DNA of 64,000 nucleotides from Pseudomonas sp. GM74 (GCF_000282455.1 NZ_AKJG01000045.1:25130-89129), one strand, 5' to 3'. Shown: positions 18,963 through 28,757, counted from the stretch's first letter. The notes: generated from the sequence alone by a model not told the origin. Made by a program: numbers and translations.

Positions 18963-20297
18963 ATGATCCATATCCCGAAATCGGAATACAGCCGTCGCCG
19001 CAAGGCCCTGATGGCGCAGATGGAACCCAACAGCATCGCCATCCTGCCCGCCGCCGCGGTGGCCATTCGTAACCGCGACGTCGAGCACGTCTACCGCCAG
19101 GACAGCGACTTCCAGTACCTCAGCGGTTTTCCCGAGCCCCAGGCCGTGCTGGTGTTGATGCCGGGGCGTGTGCATGGCGAATACATTCTGTTCTGCCGTG
19201 AACGCAACGCCGAACGCGAGCTGTGGGATGGCCTGCGTGCCGGGCAGGAAGGCGCGATTCGCGACTTCGGCGCCGACGATGCCTTTCCGATCACTGATAT
19301 CGACGACATCCTGCCGGGCCTGATCGAAGGCCGTGACCGGGTGTATTCGGCCATGGGCAGCAACCCCGAATTCGACCGCCACCTGATGGAGTGGATCAAC
19401 GTGATCCGCTCCAAGGCCAACCTCGGTGCCCAGCCGCCGAACGAATTCGTTGCCCTGGATCATCTGCTGCACGACATGCGCCTGTATAAATCGGCGGCAG
19501 AAGTGAAAGTGATGCGCGAAGCGGCGCGGATTTCCGCCCAGGCGCACGTACGGGCAATGCAAGCCTGTCGCGCCGGGCTGCACGAATTCAGCCTGGAAGC
19601 CGAGCTTGATTACGAGTTCCGCAAGGGCGGGGCGAAGATGCCGGCCTACGGGTCCATCGTCGCGGCGGGGCGCAACAGCTGCATCCTGCATTACCAGCAG
19701 AATGACGCGCAGCTCAAGGATGGGGATCTGGTGCTGATCGATGCCGGTTGCGAGATCGACTGCTACGCCAGCGACATCACCCGGACCTTTCCGGTCAGCG
19801 GCAAGTATTCAGCGGAACAGAAAGCGATTTACGAATTGGTGCTGGCTTCCCAGGAAGCCGCCTTTGCCGAAATCGCCCCGAACAAGCACTGGAACCAGGC
19901 GCACGAGGCAACGGTCCGGGTCATCACGGCCGGGCTGGTCGAGCTGGGTCTGCTGAGGGGCGACGTTGACGAGCTGATCGCCAGCGAAGCCTACAAGGCG
20001 TTTTACATGCACCGCGCCGGCCATTGGCTGGGCATGGATGTGCATGATGTCGGCGAATACAAGGTAGGCGGCGAGTGGCGCGTGCTGGAAGTCGGCATGG
20101 CGCTGACCGTGGAGCCGGGGATCTATATCGCCCCGAACAACCAGAGTGTTGCGAAGAAATGGCGCGGCATTGGCGTGCGCATCGAGGACGACGTAGTGGT
20201 CACCAAAACCGGCTGTGAAATATTGACGAGCGGCGTGCCGAAATCCGTCGCCGAGATCGAGGCCCTGATGGCCGCCGCGCGGACACAGGCAGCATGA
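18963..20297 (+). CDS. pepP: Xaa-Pro aminopeptidase PepP
   Basis: A 444-residue metallopeptidase that removes N-terminal residues before proline. The pita-bread fold metal ligands are all visible: Asp260 and Asp271 (DAGCEIDCYASD), His354 (HRAGHWLG), Glu384 (VEPGIYI) and Glu408 (GVRIEDD). The N-terminal creatinase-like domain begins IPKSEYSRRRKAL. It overlaps ubiH by 4 bases, the same order as in E. coli ygfB-pepP-ubiH-visC. Confidence 0.97.
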   Translation: MIHIPKSEYSRRRKALMAQMEPNSIAILPAAAVAIRNRDVEHVYRQDSDFQYLSGFPEPQAVLVLMPGRVHGEYILFCRERNAERELWDGLRAGQEGAIRDFGADDAFPITDIDDILPGLIEGRDRVYSAMGSNPEFDRHLMEWINVIRSKANLGAQPPNEFVALDHLLHDMRLYKSAAEVKVMREAARISAQAHVRAMQACRAGLHEFSLEAELDYEFRKGGAKMPAYGSIVAAGRNSCILHYQQNDAQLKDGDLVLIDAGCEIDCYASDITRTFPVSGKYSAEQKAIYELVLASQEAAFAEIAPNKHWNQAHEATVRVITAGLVELGLLRGDVDELIASEAYKAFYMHRAGHWLGMDVHDVGEYKVGGEWRVLEVGMALTVEPGIYIAPNNQSVAKKWRGIGVRIEDDVVVTKTGCEILTSGVPKSVAEIEALMAAARTQAA

Positions 20298-21481
20298 GCC
20301 GAGTCAACCTGGCAATCATCGGGGGCGGGCTGGTCGGTGCAAGCCTGGCGCTGGCGCTTCAGGCCGGGGCCAAGGCCCGGGGCTGGAAGATCGTGCTGAT
20401 CGAGCCGTTCGCCCCTGGCGACAGCTATCAACCGAGTTACGATGCCCGTTCTTCGGCGTTGTCCTTCGGCTCGCGGCAAATCTATCAACGGCTGGGCGTC
20501 TGGCAGGATGTCTCGCGACGCGCCGAGCCGATCAAGCAGATTCATGTTTCCGATCGTGGTCGGTTCTCGACGGCGCGGTTGTCGGCGATGGAGGAGGGTG
20601 TTCCAGCGCTGGGTTATGTCGTTGAAAACGCATGGCTCGGCCAATGCCTGTGGCAAGGCCTGGACAAGGACGTGATCAGTTGGCGCTGCCCGGCGGAAGT
20701 CACCCGCATGGAGCCGCTGACCGACGGCTACCGCCTGACTCTCAACGATGAAACCACCCTGGAGTGCGACCTCGCGGTGCTCGCCGATGGCGGTCGTTCC
20801 GGCCTGCGTGAGCAACTGGGGATCGGCATCCGCAAGCGTCCGTACAACCAGAGTGCGCTGATCGCCAACATCACCCCGAGCGAAGCCCACAACGGCATGG
20901 CCTTCGAACGTTTCACCGACGAAGGCCCGATGGCGTTACTGCCGCTTCCGGATAATCGCTGCGCACTGGTCTGGACCCGCCTGGGCATGGACGCGCAACG
21001 TCTGGCGGCCCTCGATGAGCGCAGCTTCCTCAGCGAGTTGCAGGGTGTGTTTGGTTATCGCCTCGGCACATTGAAGCAGGTGGGTGCGCGGCATCTGTAT
21101 CCGCTGACGCTGGTCGAGGCCGAGGAACAGGTGCGCCCGCATCTGGCGATTCTCGGCAACGCGGCGCACAGCCTGCATCCGATTGCCGGCCAAGGGTTCA
21201 ACCTGTCCCTGCGCGATGCCCAGGCCCTGGCCGATGCCTTGCTCGCCAGCGAAAAGCCCTTGGGCGATTTCGCCACGTTGCAAGCCTATCGCGAACACCA
21301 GCGTCTCGATCAGGATCTCACCGTGGGCTTCTCCGACCAGGTCACGCGCCTGTTCGGCAGTACCCAGCCGCTGGTGTCCCTGGGGCGCAATATCGGCTTG
21401 CTCGGGCTCGATCTGTTGCCACCGGCCAAACGCTGGTTTGCGCGGCAGGCGATGGGCCTGGGTACCCGTCCAGATGCGTAG
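20294..21481 (+). CDS. ubiH: 2-octaprenyl-6-methoxyphenyl hydroxylase UbiH
   Basis: A 395-residue FAD-dependent aromatic hydroxylase of ubiquinone synthesis. The FAD dinucleotide motif GGGLVGASLALAL is at the N-terminus, a DG motif lies around LADGGRSGLR, and the C-terminal GNAAHSLHPIAGQGFNLSLR binds the FAD ribityl chain. Start overlaps the pepP stop (ATGA), so expression is coupled. Confidence 0.94.
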   Translation: MSRVNLAIIGGGLVGASLALALQAGAKARGWKIVLIEPFAPGDSYQPSYDARSSALSFGSRQIYQRLGVWQDVSRRAEPIKQIHVSDRGRFSTARLSAMEEGVPALGYVVENAWLGQCLWQGLDKDVISWRCPAEVTRMEPLTDGYRLTLNDETTLECDLAVLADGGRSGLREQLGIGIRKRPYNQSALIANITPSEAHNGMAFERFTDEGPMALLPLPDNRCALVWTRLGMDAQRLAALDERSFLSELQGVFGYRLGTLKQVGARHLYPLTLVEAEEQVRPHLAILGNAAHSLHPIAGQGFNLSLRDAQALADALLASEKPLGDFATLQAYREHQRLDQDLTVGFSDQVTRLFGSTQPLVSLGRNIGLLGLDLLPPAKRWFARQAMGLGTRPDA

Positions 21482-21631
21482 CTGGTTGATCCGCCGGTTC
21501 TGCAAGGTGCGATTGATAAAAATACCTGCCGCAATTGCAGGTCGACATTCATGACGGCGCCGGCCACCTTGGCGCGGGTCGGGAAAACCCTTTACGTGCG
21601 GCTCAAGCCGCAAGAGAGACAGGCTTAAAGC

Positions 21632-22855
21632 ATGGAAATGCGTGCAGATCTGCTGATTGTCGGAGCCGGAATGGTCGGCAGCGCCCTGGCGCTGGCGTTG
21701 CAGAACAGCGGGCTGGAAGTCCTGCTGCTGGACGGCAGCCCCATGAGTGTCAAACCCTTCAACGCTCAGGCCGCGTTTGAGCCTCGCGTGAGTGCCTTGT
21801 CGGCTGCCAGCCAGCGGATTCTCGAACGCCTTGGCGTCTGGGACGGCATCGCCGGGCGGCGCAGCAGCCCCTACACCGACATGCAGGTCTGGGATGGCAG
21901 CGGCACCGGGCAAATCCACTTCTCGGCGGCCAGCGTGCACGCCGAGGTCCTGGGGCATATCGTCGAAAACCGAGTGGTCCAGGATGCCTTGCTTGACCGC
22001 TTGCACGACTGTGACCTGGGGTTGCTGGCCAATGCACGGCTGGAACAGATGCGCCGCTCCGGTGATGACTGGCTGCTGACCCTGGCCGATGGTCGCACCC
22101 TGCGCGCACCGCTGGTGATCGCGGCGGATGGCGCCAACTCGGCAGTGCGACGCCTGGCCGGTGTGGTGACCCGCGAATGGGATTATCTGCACCATGCCAT
22201 CGTCACCAGTGTGCGTTGCGCCAGGCCGCATCAAATGACGGCCTGGCAGCGCTTCACCGACAACGGTCCGTTGGCATTTCTGCCGCTGGAGCGCGACGGC
22301 CAGCAGGATTGGTGTTCGATCGTCTGGTCGACCACGCCCGGCGAAGCCGAACGCCTGATGGCGATGGATGACCAGGGTTTCTGCAAGGAACTGGAGCGCG
22401 CCTTCGAGGGGCGACTCGGTGAAGTGCTCAGCTGTGACCCGCGCCTGTGTGTGCCCCTGCGCCAGCGACATGCCAAGCGTTATGTGGCTGAAGGCCTGGC
22501 ATTGATCGGCGACGCGGCCCACACCATTCACCCGTTGGCCGGGCAGGGGGTGAATCTCGGATTCCTCGATGCCGCCGTGCTGGCCGAAGTGTTGCTGCAA
22601 GCTGCAACACGTGGCGAACGCCTGGCGGATGTGAAGGTCCTCAGCCGTTACGAACGTCGGCGCATGCCCCACAACCTGGCGCTGATGGCGGCGATGGAAG
22701 GCTTCGAGCGCTTGTTCCAGGCCGATCCGTTGCCGGTGCGCTGGTTGCGTAATACCGGGTTGAAAATGGTGGAGAAGATGCCCGAGGCCAAGGCGCTGTT
22801 CGTGCGTGAGGCGCTGGGGTTGACCGGGGATTTGCCGGCGTTGGCCAAGGCCTGA
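21632..22855 (+). CDS. visC: FAD-dependent ubiquinone hydroxylase (UbiI/VisC type)
   Basis: A 407-residue paralogue of UbiH, with GAGMVGSALALALQNSG at the N-terminus, VIAADGANSAVRR as the DG motif and GDAAHTIHPLAGQGVNLGFL near the C-terminus. It should hydroxylate the ring at another position (C5 or C6) in ubiquinone synthesis; which one cannot be told from sequence. A start two codons later (MRADLLIVG) is equally likely. A 150-base gap separates it from ubiH. Confidence 0.92.
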   Translation: MEMRADLLIVGAGMVGSALALALQNSGLEVLLLDGSPMSVKPFNAQAAFEPRVSALSAASQRILERLGVWDGIAGRRSSPYTDMQVWDGSGTGQIHFSAASVHAEVLGHIVENRVVQDALLDRLHDCDLGLLANARLEQMRRSGDDWLLTLADGRTLRAPLVIAADGANSAVRRLAGVVTREWDYLHHAIVTSVRCARPHQMTAWQRFTDNGPLAFLPLERDGQQDWCSIVWSTTPGEAERLMAMDDQGFCKELERAFEGRLGEVLSCDPRLCVPLRQRHAKRYVAEGLALIGDAAHTIHPLAGQGVNLGFLDAAVLAEVLLQAATRGERLADVKVLSRYERRRMPHNLALMAAMEGFERLFQADPLPVRWLRNTGLKMVEKMPEAKALFVREALGLTGDLPALAKA

Positions 22856-22874
22856 GTTCTGCATGGAGGCTACT

Positions 22875-22977
22875 GGCCTCTTCGCGGGCAAGCCCGCTCC
22901 CACAGGTTTTTTGGTGTACACGAAATTGATGTTTCACACAGGCCACTGTGGGAGCGGGCTTGCCCGCGAAGGGGCCA
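22875..22977. repeat. REP pair
   Basis: Inverted arms TTCGCGGGCAAGCCCGCTCC (22881-22900) and GGAGCGGGCTTGCCCGCGAA (22951-22970), between visC and the Fe(III) importer. Confidence 0.88.
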
Positions 22978-23053
22978 ACACAAACACTACAAGTTTGAAG
23001 CGGTGCAACATCCGGTAACTCCTCCGCAGCCAGCTTCGATTGAGAAGCTAAAT

Positions 23054-23072
23054 GTGAGTCCTTATCATTTGC
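23054..23072. promoter_or_regulatory. Possible Fur box
   Basis: The 19-mer GTGAGTCCTTATCATTTGC matches about 12 of 19 positions of the Fur consensus (GATAATGATAATCATTATC) on the reverse strand and lies 30 bases before the iron-binding protein start. Overlapping AT-rich TCTCATTTTTC adds to the match. Binding is inferred only. Confidence 0.45.
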
Positions 23073-23101
23073 TCTCATTTTTCAATCGAGAGACCGCTCC
23101 C

Positions 23102-24106
23102 ATGTTGGCACCGAAGCGTCTACTGACTGCACTGGCCTTGACTCTGATCGGCAGCACCGCCGCCCAGGCCGCTGACGAGGTGGTGGTCTACTCCTCGCGA
23201 ATCGACGAGCTGATCAAGCCAGTCTTCGATGCCTACACCGCCAAGACCGGCGTGAAGGTGAAGTTCATCACCGACAAGGAAGCGCCGCTGATGCAGCGGC
23301 TCAAGGCCGAGGGCGCGAATACGCCGGCCGACCTGCTGCTCACCGTCGATGCCGGCAACCTCTGGCAAGCCGAGCAGATGGGCATTCTCCAGCCGTTCAC
23401 CTCGAAAACCATCGACGCGAACATTCCGCTGCAATACCGGGCTGCCTCCCATGCCTGGACCGGCCTGAGCCTGCGGGCGCGGACCATTGCCTACTCCACT
23501 GATCGGGTGAAGCCGGGTGAACTGACCACCTACGAAGCGCTGGCCGACGAGCAATGGGAAGGCCGCCTGTGCCTGCGCACGGCGAAGAAGGTCTACAACC
23601 AGTCCCTGACCGCGACCATGATCGAAGTGCACGGCGCCGAGAAGACCGAGGAAATCCTCAAGGGCTGGGTCAAGAACCTGTCCACTGACGTGTTCTCCGA
23701 TGACACCGCCGTACTGGAAGCGATCAACGCCGGCCAGTGCGACGTCGGTATCGTCAACACCTACTACTACGGCCGCCTGCACAAGCAGAAGCCAGACCTG
23801 CCGGTGAAGCTGTTCTGGCCGAACCAGGCTGACCGTGGCGTACACATCAACCTGTCGGGTATCGGCCTGACCCAACACGCGCCACACCCGGAAGCGGCCA
23901 AGGCCCTGGTGGAGTGGATGACCACCCCTGAAGCACAGAAAATCTTTGCCGACGTGAACCAGGAGTTCCCGGCGAATCCGGCCGTACAGCCATCGGCCGA
24001 AGTCGCCGCATGGGGCAAGTTCATCGCCGATACCTTGCCTGTGGAAATCGCCGGCAAGCGTCAGGCCGAAGCGATTCGCATGATGGACAAGGCTGGCTGG
24101 AACTGA
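23102..24106 (+). CDS. Fe(III) ABC transporter periplasmic binding protein (FbpA/FutA type)
   Basis: A 334-residue binding protein with a Sec signal ([20 protein letters not shown], cleavage after AQAA). The mature start [20 protein letters not shown] and the C-terminal pair of tyrosines in [12 protein letters not shown], which ligate ferric iron in FbpA-type proteins, are present. The ORF is open 33 codons upstream to 23003 but the signal peptide fixes the start. A candidate Fur box lies just upstream. The partner permease follows; no ATPase gene is adjacent. Confidence 0.92.
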   Translation: MLAPKRLLTALALTLIGSTAAQAADEVVVYSSRIDELIKPVFDAYTAKTGVKVKFITDKEAPLMQRLKAEGANTPADLLLTVDAGNLWQAEQMGILQPFTSKTIDANIPLQYRAASHAWTGLSLRARTIAYSTDRVKPGELTTYEALADEQWEGRLCLRTAKKVYNQSLTATMIEVHGAEKTEEILKGWVKNLSTDVFSDDTAVLEAINAGQCDVGIVNTYYYGRLHKQKPDLPVKLFWPNQADRGVHINLSGIGLTQHAPHPEAAKALVEWMTTPEAQKIFADVNQEFPANPAVQPSAEVAAWGKFIADTLPVEIAGKRQAEAIRMMDKAGWN

Positions 24107-24121
24107 GCCCGCTGTTTTAAA

Positions 24122-24206
24122 GGTCAAAAGATCGCAGCCTTCGGCAACTCCTGCAGGGTGGTCACCAACCCAATGTAGGAGCTACCGAAGGCTGCGGTCT
24201 TTTTGC
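24122..24206. repeat. Inverted repeat pair, second repeat family; likely terminator
   Basis: Arms AAAAGATCGCAGCCTTCGG (24125) and its inverted copy CCGAAGGCTGCGGTCTTTTT (24186-24205), with a distinct centre. The T-run after the second arm would let it act as a terminator or attenuator between the binding protein and the permease gene. A single arm of the same family is at 868-896. Confidence 0.75.
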
Positions 24207-24244
24207 GTTTTCTCTACACTTCAAGATTTCGCGAGAGATTTTCC

Positions 24245-25861
24245 TTGGCCCATCCCGCCCAACGCCGCTGGTATCCAGTCGTCTTCGCCATTGCTGCGCT
24301 GGTCCTGTTGCCCCTGAGCGTCCTGCTGCTTTCCTGGCAAACCATCGATCAACAGATCTGGTCCCATCTCTGGGACACGCAGATGCCGCGTTTGCTGGGC
24401 AATACCCTGACCCTGGTGCTAGGCGTCGGCGTCGGCGTGACAGTCCTGGGTGTCAGCCTGGCCTGGCTCACCAGCCTTTGCGAATTCCCCGGCCGGCGCT
24501 GGCTGGACTGGGCGCTGATGCTGCCCTTTGCGATCCCGGCCTATGTGCTGGCCTTCGTCTTCGTCGGCCTGCTGGATTTTGCCGGCCCCGTGCAAACCCT
24601 GTTGCGGGAGTGGTTCGGAACAGGTCTGCGCCTGCCGCGGGTGCGCTCCACGGGCGGCGTGATTGTGGTGCTGGTGCTGGTTTTCTATCCCTATGTCTAT
24701 CTGCTGGCGCGCACCGCCTTCCTCGCCCAGGGCAAAGGCCTGATGGAAGCGGCGCGGGTCCTTGGCCAATCGCCCTGGCAAGCGTTCTGGCGGGTGGCAT
24801 TGCCCATGGCGCGGCCAGCCATTGGTGCGGGCGTGGCATTGGCGCTGATGGAAACCCTGGCGGACTTCGGCGCCGTGTCGGTGTTCAACTTCGACACCTT
24901 TACCACGGCCATCTACAAGACCTGGTACGGTTTTTTCAGCCTGTCATCCGCCGCGCAACTGGCCAGCCTGTTGCTGCTGGTGGTGATGCTCGTGCTCTAC
25001 GGCGAACGGCGTGCCCGCGGGGCCAACCGGGCGAGCAATGAGCGACCACGGGTCAAGGCGCTGTATCACCTGCGAGGCCTCAAGGCACTGGCGGCCACGA
25101 CGTGGTGCTGCCTGGTGTTTGCCTGCGCTTTCGTTATCCCGATGCTGCAATTGGTGGTGTGGTTCTGGCTGCGCGGGCGCTTCGATCTCGACGAGCGTTA
25201 CACCGGGTTGATTGTCCATACCTTGTACCTGGGGGGGATGGCGGCGTTGATCACCGTCAGCGTCGCCTTGTTACTGGCGTTTGCCCGACGACTGGCACCC
25301 ACCCGGGTCATTCGTTCCGGGATCAGTCTGGCCAACCTGGGCTACGCCTTGCCCGGTTCGGTGCTGGCGGTGTCGATCATGCTGGCGTTCAGTTACCTGG
25401 ATCGCGAGCTGGTGATCCCGCTCTCAGGCTGGTTCGGTGGCGCGGGCAAGCCGCTGCTGCTGGGCAGTCTGTCGGCGTTGCTGCTGGCCTATCTGGTGCG
25501 CTTCATTGCGGTGGCCTACGGGCCGCTGGAAAGCAGTCTGGCGCGTATACGGCCATCTTTGCCCGAAGCGGCACGTAGCCTTGGCGTCAGTGGCCCACGA
25601 CTGTTTTTCAAAGTGTATCTACCATTATTGCTACCCGGCACGTTGAGCGCTGCGCTGCTGGTGTTCGTCGATGTACTCAAGGAAATGCCCGCGACCCTGC
25701 TGATGCGCCCGTTTGGCTGGGACACGCTGGCGGTGCGAATCTTTGAAATGACCAGCGAAGGCGAGTGGGCGAGGGCGTCTTTGCCGGCGTTGACCCTGGT
25801 GCTGGTCGGGCTGTTACCGGTCATCGGATTGATCCGGCGCTCAGCACATCGAAACAGCTAG
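24245..25861 (+). CDS. Fe(III) ABC transporter permease (FbpB type, TTG start)
   Basis: A 538-residue double-length permease with about 12 hydrophobic helices and two EAA loops (EAARVLGQSPWQAFWRVALP and EAARSLGVSGPRLFFKVYLP), as in FbpB/SfuB, where both halves of the channel are one chain. The TTG at 24245 is chosen since homologues begin at AHPAQRRWYP and GAGAGA precedes it; another TTG at 24203 lies inside the repeat. The cognate ATPase is not in the window and must be encoded elsewhere or shared. Confidence 0.88.
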   Translation: MAHPAQRRWYPVVFAIAALVLLPLSVLLLSWQTIDQQIWSHLWDTQMPRLLGNTLTLVLGVGVGVTVLGVSLAWLTSLCEFPGRRWLDWALMLPFAIPAYVLAFVFVGLLDFAGPVQTLLREWFGTGLRLPRVRSTGGVIVVLVLVFYPYVYLLARTAFLAQGKGLMEAARVLGQSPWQAFWRVALPMARPAIGAGVALALMETLADFGAVSVFNFDTFTTAIYKTWYGFFSLSSAAQLASLLLLVVMLVLYGERRARGANRASNERPRVKALYHLRGLKALAATTWCCLVFACAFVIPMLQLVVWFWLRGRFDLDERYTGLIVHTLYLGGMAALITVSVALLLAFARRLAPTRVIRSGISLANLGYALPGSVLAVSIMLAFSYLDRELVIPLSGWFGGAGKPLLLGSLSALLLAYLVRFIAVAYGPLESSLARIRPSLPEAARSLGVSGPRLFFKVYLPLLLPGTLSAALLVFVDVLKEMPATLLMRPFGWDTLAVRIFEMTSEGEWARASLPALTLVLVGLLPVIGLIRRSAHRNS

Positions 25862-25884
25862 GTGTCAGTCCTACACCTTGCGGC

Positions 25885-26017
25885 TACAATGCGCGGCATT
25901 CGGTGCGGTCCGTCTGACAGACCAGGTAGCTGAAATCGGCTGAAAGCCCTTTGTTTCAAGGCCTTCAGTCCGTGCAGCACCTGTCCGCACCTTCGCCACG
26001 CCCGGAAGGAGAAACCC
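25885..26017 (+). promoter_or_regulatory. gcvT promoter and structured 5' leader
   Basis: TACAAT at 25885-25890 is a good -10 box, giving a start near 25897. The following RNA would fold with an outer stem GGTGCGG (25902-25908) with CCGCACC (25985-25991), an inner CAGGT/ACCTG pairing, and a long hairpin GGCTGAA/TTCAGTC. Known glycine riboswitch core motifs are not evident. The gcvT ribosome site AAGGAGAAA follows the outer stem. Confidence 0.5.
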
Positions 26018-27100
26018 ATGGGACAGCGTACGCCTCTGTATGACCTTCATCTCGCACTCGGCGCGAAGATGGTCGATTTTGGCGGTTGGGACATGCCTCT
26101 GCATTATGGATCGCAGGTCGAGGAGCACCATCAGGTGCGCCGCGATTGCGGTGTCTTCGATGTATCCCACATGACCGTGATCGACGTCGGCGGCTCCCAG
26201 GCCAAAGCCTGGCTCCAGCATTTGCTGGCCAATGATGTCGAACGCCTGCACAGCCCCGGCCGTGCGTTGTACAGCACCATGCTCAACGAGCAGGGCGGCA
26301 TCGTCGACGACATGATCGTCTACCGTCTCGATGAGGGTTATCGCCTGGTGGTCAACGCCTCCACCCGCGATCAGGACATGGCCTGGGTGCAAGCGCATCT
26401 CGACGGCTTCGATGTGCAACTTCGCGAGCGTTTCGAGTTGGCGATGCTGGCCATCCAGGGCCCCCACGCCCGGCAGAAAATTGCCGAACTGGTCAGCCAG
26501 TCCCGCGGCAACCTGATCCAGCTCCTCAAGCCTTTCGAAGGCCTGTCCGATGGTGACTGGTTCATCGCGCGCACCGGTTATACCGGCGAAGACGGCCTGG
26601 AAATCATTCTGCCGGCCGATCAGGCGCCAGGCTTTTTCAACGATCTGGTCGGAGCCGGGATTTCTCCCATCGGCCTCGGCGCGCGGGATACCTTGCGGGT
26701 CGAAGCCGGCATGAACCTTTACGGCCAGGACATCCAGCAGGATATTTCCCCCTTGGCCTCCAATATGGCCTGGACCATCGCCTGGGAACCCGCCACCCGG
26801 CAGTTCATCGGGCGCAAGGCGCTGGAAGCCGAGCAGGCCGCCGGCGTACAGCACAAACTGGTCGGTCTGGTCCTTGAGGAGCGCGGTGTTTTGCGCGCTC
26901 ATCAGGTGGTCCGCATCGCCGATGTTGGCGAAGGGGAGATCACCAGTGGTAGTTTCTCTCCTACGCTAAGCAAGTCGATTGCACTGGCGCGCGTGCCGAT
27001 GGCAACTGCCGACCGCGCTGAAGTGGAAATCCGTGGCAAGTGGTACCCGGTCCGGGTGGTCAAACCGACCTTCGTACGCCACGGCAAAACCTTGATCTAA
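26018..27100 (+). CDS. gcvT: Glycine cleavage system T protein (aminomethyltransferase)
   Basis: A 360-residue T-protein, which releases ammonia from the aminomethyl-lipoyl H-protein and passes the methylene to tetrahydrofolate. The N-terminal block [21 protein letters not shown] and the conserved folate-site segment [12 protein letters not shown] with the downstream [19 protein letters not shown] are typical. A strong ribosome site (AAGGAG) precedes the ATG. gcvH follows after 49 bases, so the two form one transcript. Confidence 0.97.
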   Translation: MGQRTPLYDLHLALGAKMVDFGGWDMPLHYGSQVEEHHQVRRDCGVFDVSHMTVIDVGGSQAKAWLQHLLANDVERLHSPGRALYSTMLNEQGGIVDDMIVYRLDEGYRLVVNASTRDQDMAWVQAHLDGFDVQLRERFELAMLAIQGPHARQKIAELVSQSRGNLIQLLKPFEGLSDGDWFIARTGYTGEDGLEIILPADQAPGFFNDLVGAGISPIGLGARDTLRVEAGMNLYGQDIQQDISPLASNMAWTIAWEPATRQFIGRKALEAEQAAGVQHKLVGLVLEERGVLRAHQVVRIADVGEGEITSGSFSPTLSKSIALARVPMATADRAEVEIRGKWYPVRVVKPTFVRHGKTLI

Positions 27101-27149
27101 TCTTTTCTGGCGGGCATGCCCGCCGACTATTTTCCTGAGGACACAGAAC

Positions 27150-27533
27150 ATGAGCGATATCCCTGCCGACCTGCGTTTTGCCGAAAGTCACGAATGGGCA
27201 CGTCTGGAAGCCGATGGCACCGTCACCGTGGGCATCAGCGATCACGCGCAGGAAGCGCTGGGTGATGTGGTGTTCGTCGAACTGACTGAAGTCGGCAACG
27301 TGTTTGCTGCCGGTGATCAGTCGGGTGTCGTTGAATCGGTCAAGGCCGCTTCCGACATTTATGCACCGATCAGCGGTGAAGTGATCGCCGTCAATGAAGC
27401 ACTGAGCGGTGAGCCTGAGCTGCTCAACTCCGATCCGTACGGCGCGTGGATCTTCAAGCTCAAGCCAAGCGACACCGCCGAGCTGGAGAAACTGCTGGAT
27501 GCCGCCGGCTACAAGGCCGCCATCGGCGAGTAA
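27150..27533 (+). CDS. gcvH: Glycine cleavage system H protein
   Basis: A 127-residue lipoyl carrier protein. The lipoylated lysine is Lys65 in [16 protein letters not shown], and the N-terminal [22 protein letters not shown] is diagnostic. It shuttles the aminomethyl group between P and T proteins. A REP pair separates it from the reversed aminotransferase gene; gcvP is 1.4 kb further on. Confidence 0.97.
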   Translation: MSDIPADLRFAESHEWARLEADGTVTVGISDHAQEALGDVVFVELTEVGNVFAAGDQSGVVESVKAASDIYAPISGEVIAVNEALSGEPELLNSDPYGAWIFKLKPSDTAELEKLLDAAGYKAAIGE

Positions 27534-27543
27534 GCCTCCCCCC

Positions 27544-27610
27544 AGTAGGAGCCAGCTTGCTGGCGATGGCGTCCTCGAAATCGCCATCGCCGGCAAGCCG
27601 GCTCCCACAA
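27544..27610. repeat. REP pair, variant tails
   Basis: Close inverted arms AGTAGGAGCCAGCTTGCTGG and CCGGCAAGCCGGCTCCCACA with only about 25 bases between, between gcvH and the DegT-type gene. Confidence 0.8.
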
Positions 27611-27617
27611 GGGTTGT

Positions 27618-28757
27618 TCAAGGTTTCAGAACGGCTTTCACGGCCGCCACCGATCGTTCGACATCCGCTTTGCTCATCGCCGTGAACATTGGCAGCGAGA
27701 CAATCAGCCGACCGACCCGCTCAGCGATCGGGAACATGCCTTCCTTGAAACCGTGCTCGCGGTACAGACTCAACAGGTGAATCGGCGGGTAGTGATAGCC
27801 GATCCCGACACCCAATGCCTGCATCTGCTCCATGAAGGCCGCCCGCGCCGGTTTGCCATCCTTACGCTCCGGTAATACCAACTGGAACAGATGCCAGTTA
27901 CTGTTCTCGAAATCCGCTGGCGGCAGTTGCGCGCAGTACTGCGCTTCGAAATCCGCGCCAAAACAGGCGAAATAGTGCCGGGCCAGGTCACGGCGATGAG
28001 CGGTAATGGCTTCGATATGAGCAAATTGCCCCAGGCCAATGGCCGCGGCGACGTCGGTCATGTTGAACTTGCCACCCAGCACGTCGACGTCCAGGCCATC
28101 GAAGCCGTTGCGGGTAACGCCCTGCAGCCGGTATTTCTCTGCCAGTCGCACTTCTTCGGCCGAATTCAGCACCAGGCAACCGCCTTCGGAGGAGGTGACG
28201 TTTTTGTTCGCCTGGAAACTGAAGGACACCAAATCCCCCGTCGAGCCAATGCGCTGGCCTTTCCAGCTCGAGCCCAACGCCTGGGCCGCATCCTCCACAA
28301 TCCGCAGGCCGTGCTTTTTCGCCAGGGCGTACAAACGCGTCATGTCCACGGGCAGCCCGGCGAGGTACACCGGGATGATGGCTTTGGTGCGGGGGGTAAT
28401 CGCCGCTTCCAGTTGATCGAGATCGATATTGCGGGTCACCGGGTCGATGTCGGCAAACACCGGGGTGGCGCCGACTTCCAGGATGACGTTGGCGGTGGCC
28501 ACCCAGGAAATCGGCGTGGTGATCACTTCATCGCCCGGCCCGACCCCGGCAATACGCAAGGCGATTTCCATGGTGCAGGTGCCGGAATTGAAGGTGCGTA
28601 CCGGGCGCCCGCCAAAGTACTCCGAGAGTTTGGCTTCGAAGGCCTGGACCTTGGGGCCGCTGGTGATCCAGCCCGAGCGCAATACATCGCCGACTGCGGC
28701 AATCGTGGCTTCATCGATGGTGGGTTTGGAAAACGGCAGGAAAGGCAGTTGGCTCAT
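27618..28757 (-). CDS. DegT/DnrJ/EryC1/StrS-family aminotransferase
   Basis: A 379-residue PLP enzyme of the sugar-aminotransferase family. PLP lysine is Lys185 in SFQANKNVTSSEGG; the SGTCTMEIALR loop and EDAAQALGSSWKGQ are family motifs. The ATG at 28757 has GGTGA nine bases upstream and is preferred over the in-frame GTG at 28769. Such enzymes usually make amino sugars for O-antigen or secondary metabolites beside other sugar-nucleotide genes, but none are here. It is reversed between gcvH and gcvP and may be an insertion; a gcv-related role is not suggested by sequence. Confidence 0.88.
   Translation of the reverse strand: MSQLPFLPFSKPTIDEATIAAVGDVLRSGWITSGPKVQAFEAKLSEYFGGRPVRTFNSGTCTMEIALRIAGVGPGDEVITTPISWVATANVILEVGATPVFADIDPVTRNIDLDQLEAAITPRTKAIIPVYLAGLPVDMTRLYALAKKHGLRIVEDAAQALGSSWKGQRIGSTGDLVSFSFQANKNVTSSEGGCLVLNSAEEVRLAEKYRLQGVTRNGFDGLDVDVLGGKFNMTDVAAAIGLGQFAHIEAITAHRRDLARHYFACFGADFEAQYCAQLPPADFENSNWHLFQLVLPERKDGKPARAAFMEQMQALGVGIGYHYPPIHLLSLYREHGFKEGMFPIAERVGRLIVSLPMFTAMSKADVERSVAAVKAVLKP

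Noticed and set aside
25902..25991. A classical glycine riboswitch before gcvT
   Set aside because: The known core sequences are not present in the right order; kept only as an unnamed structured leader.
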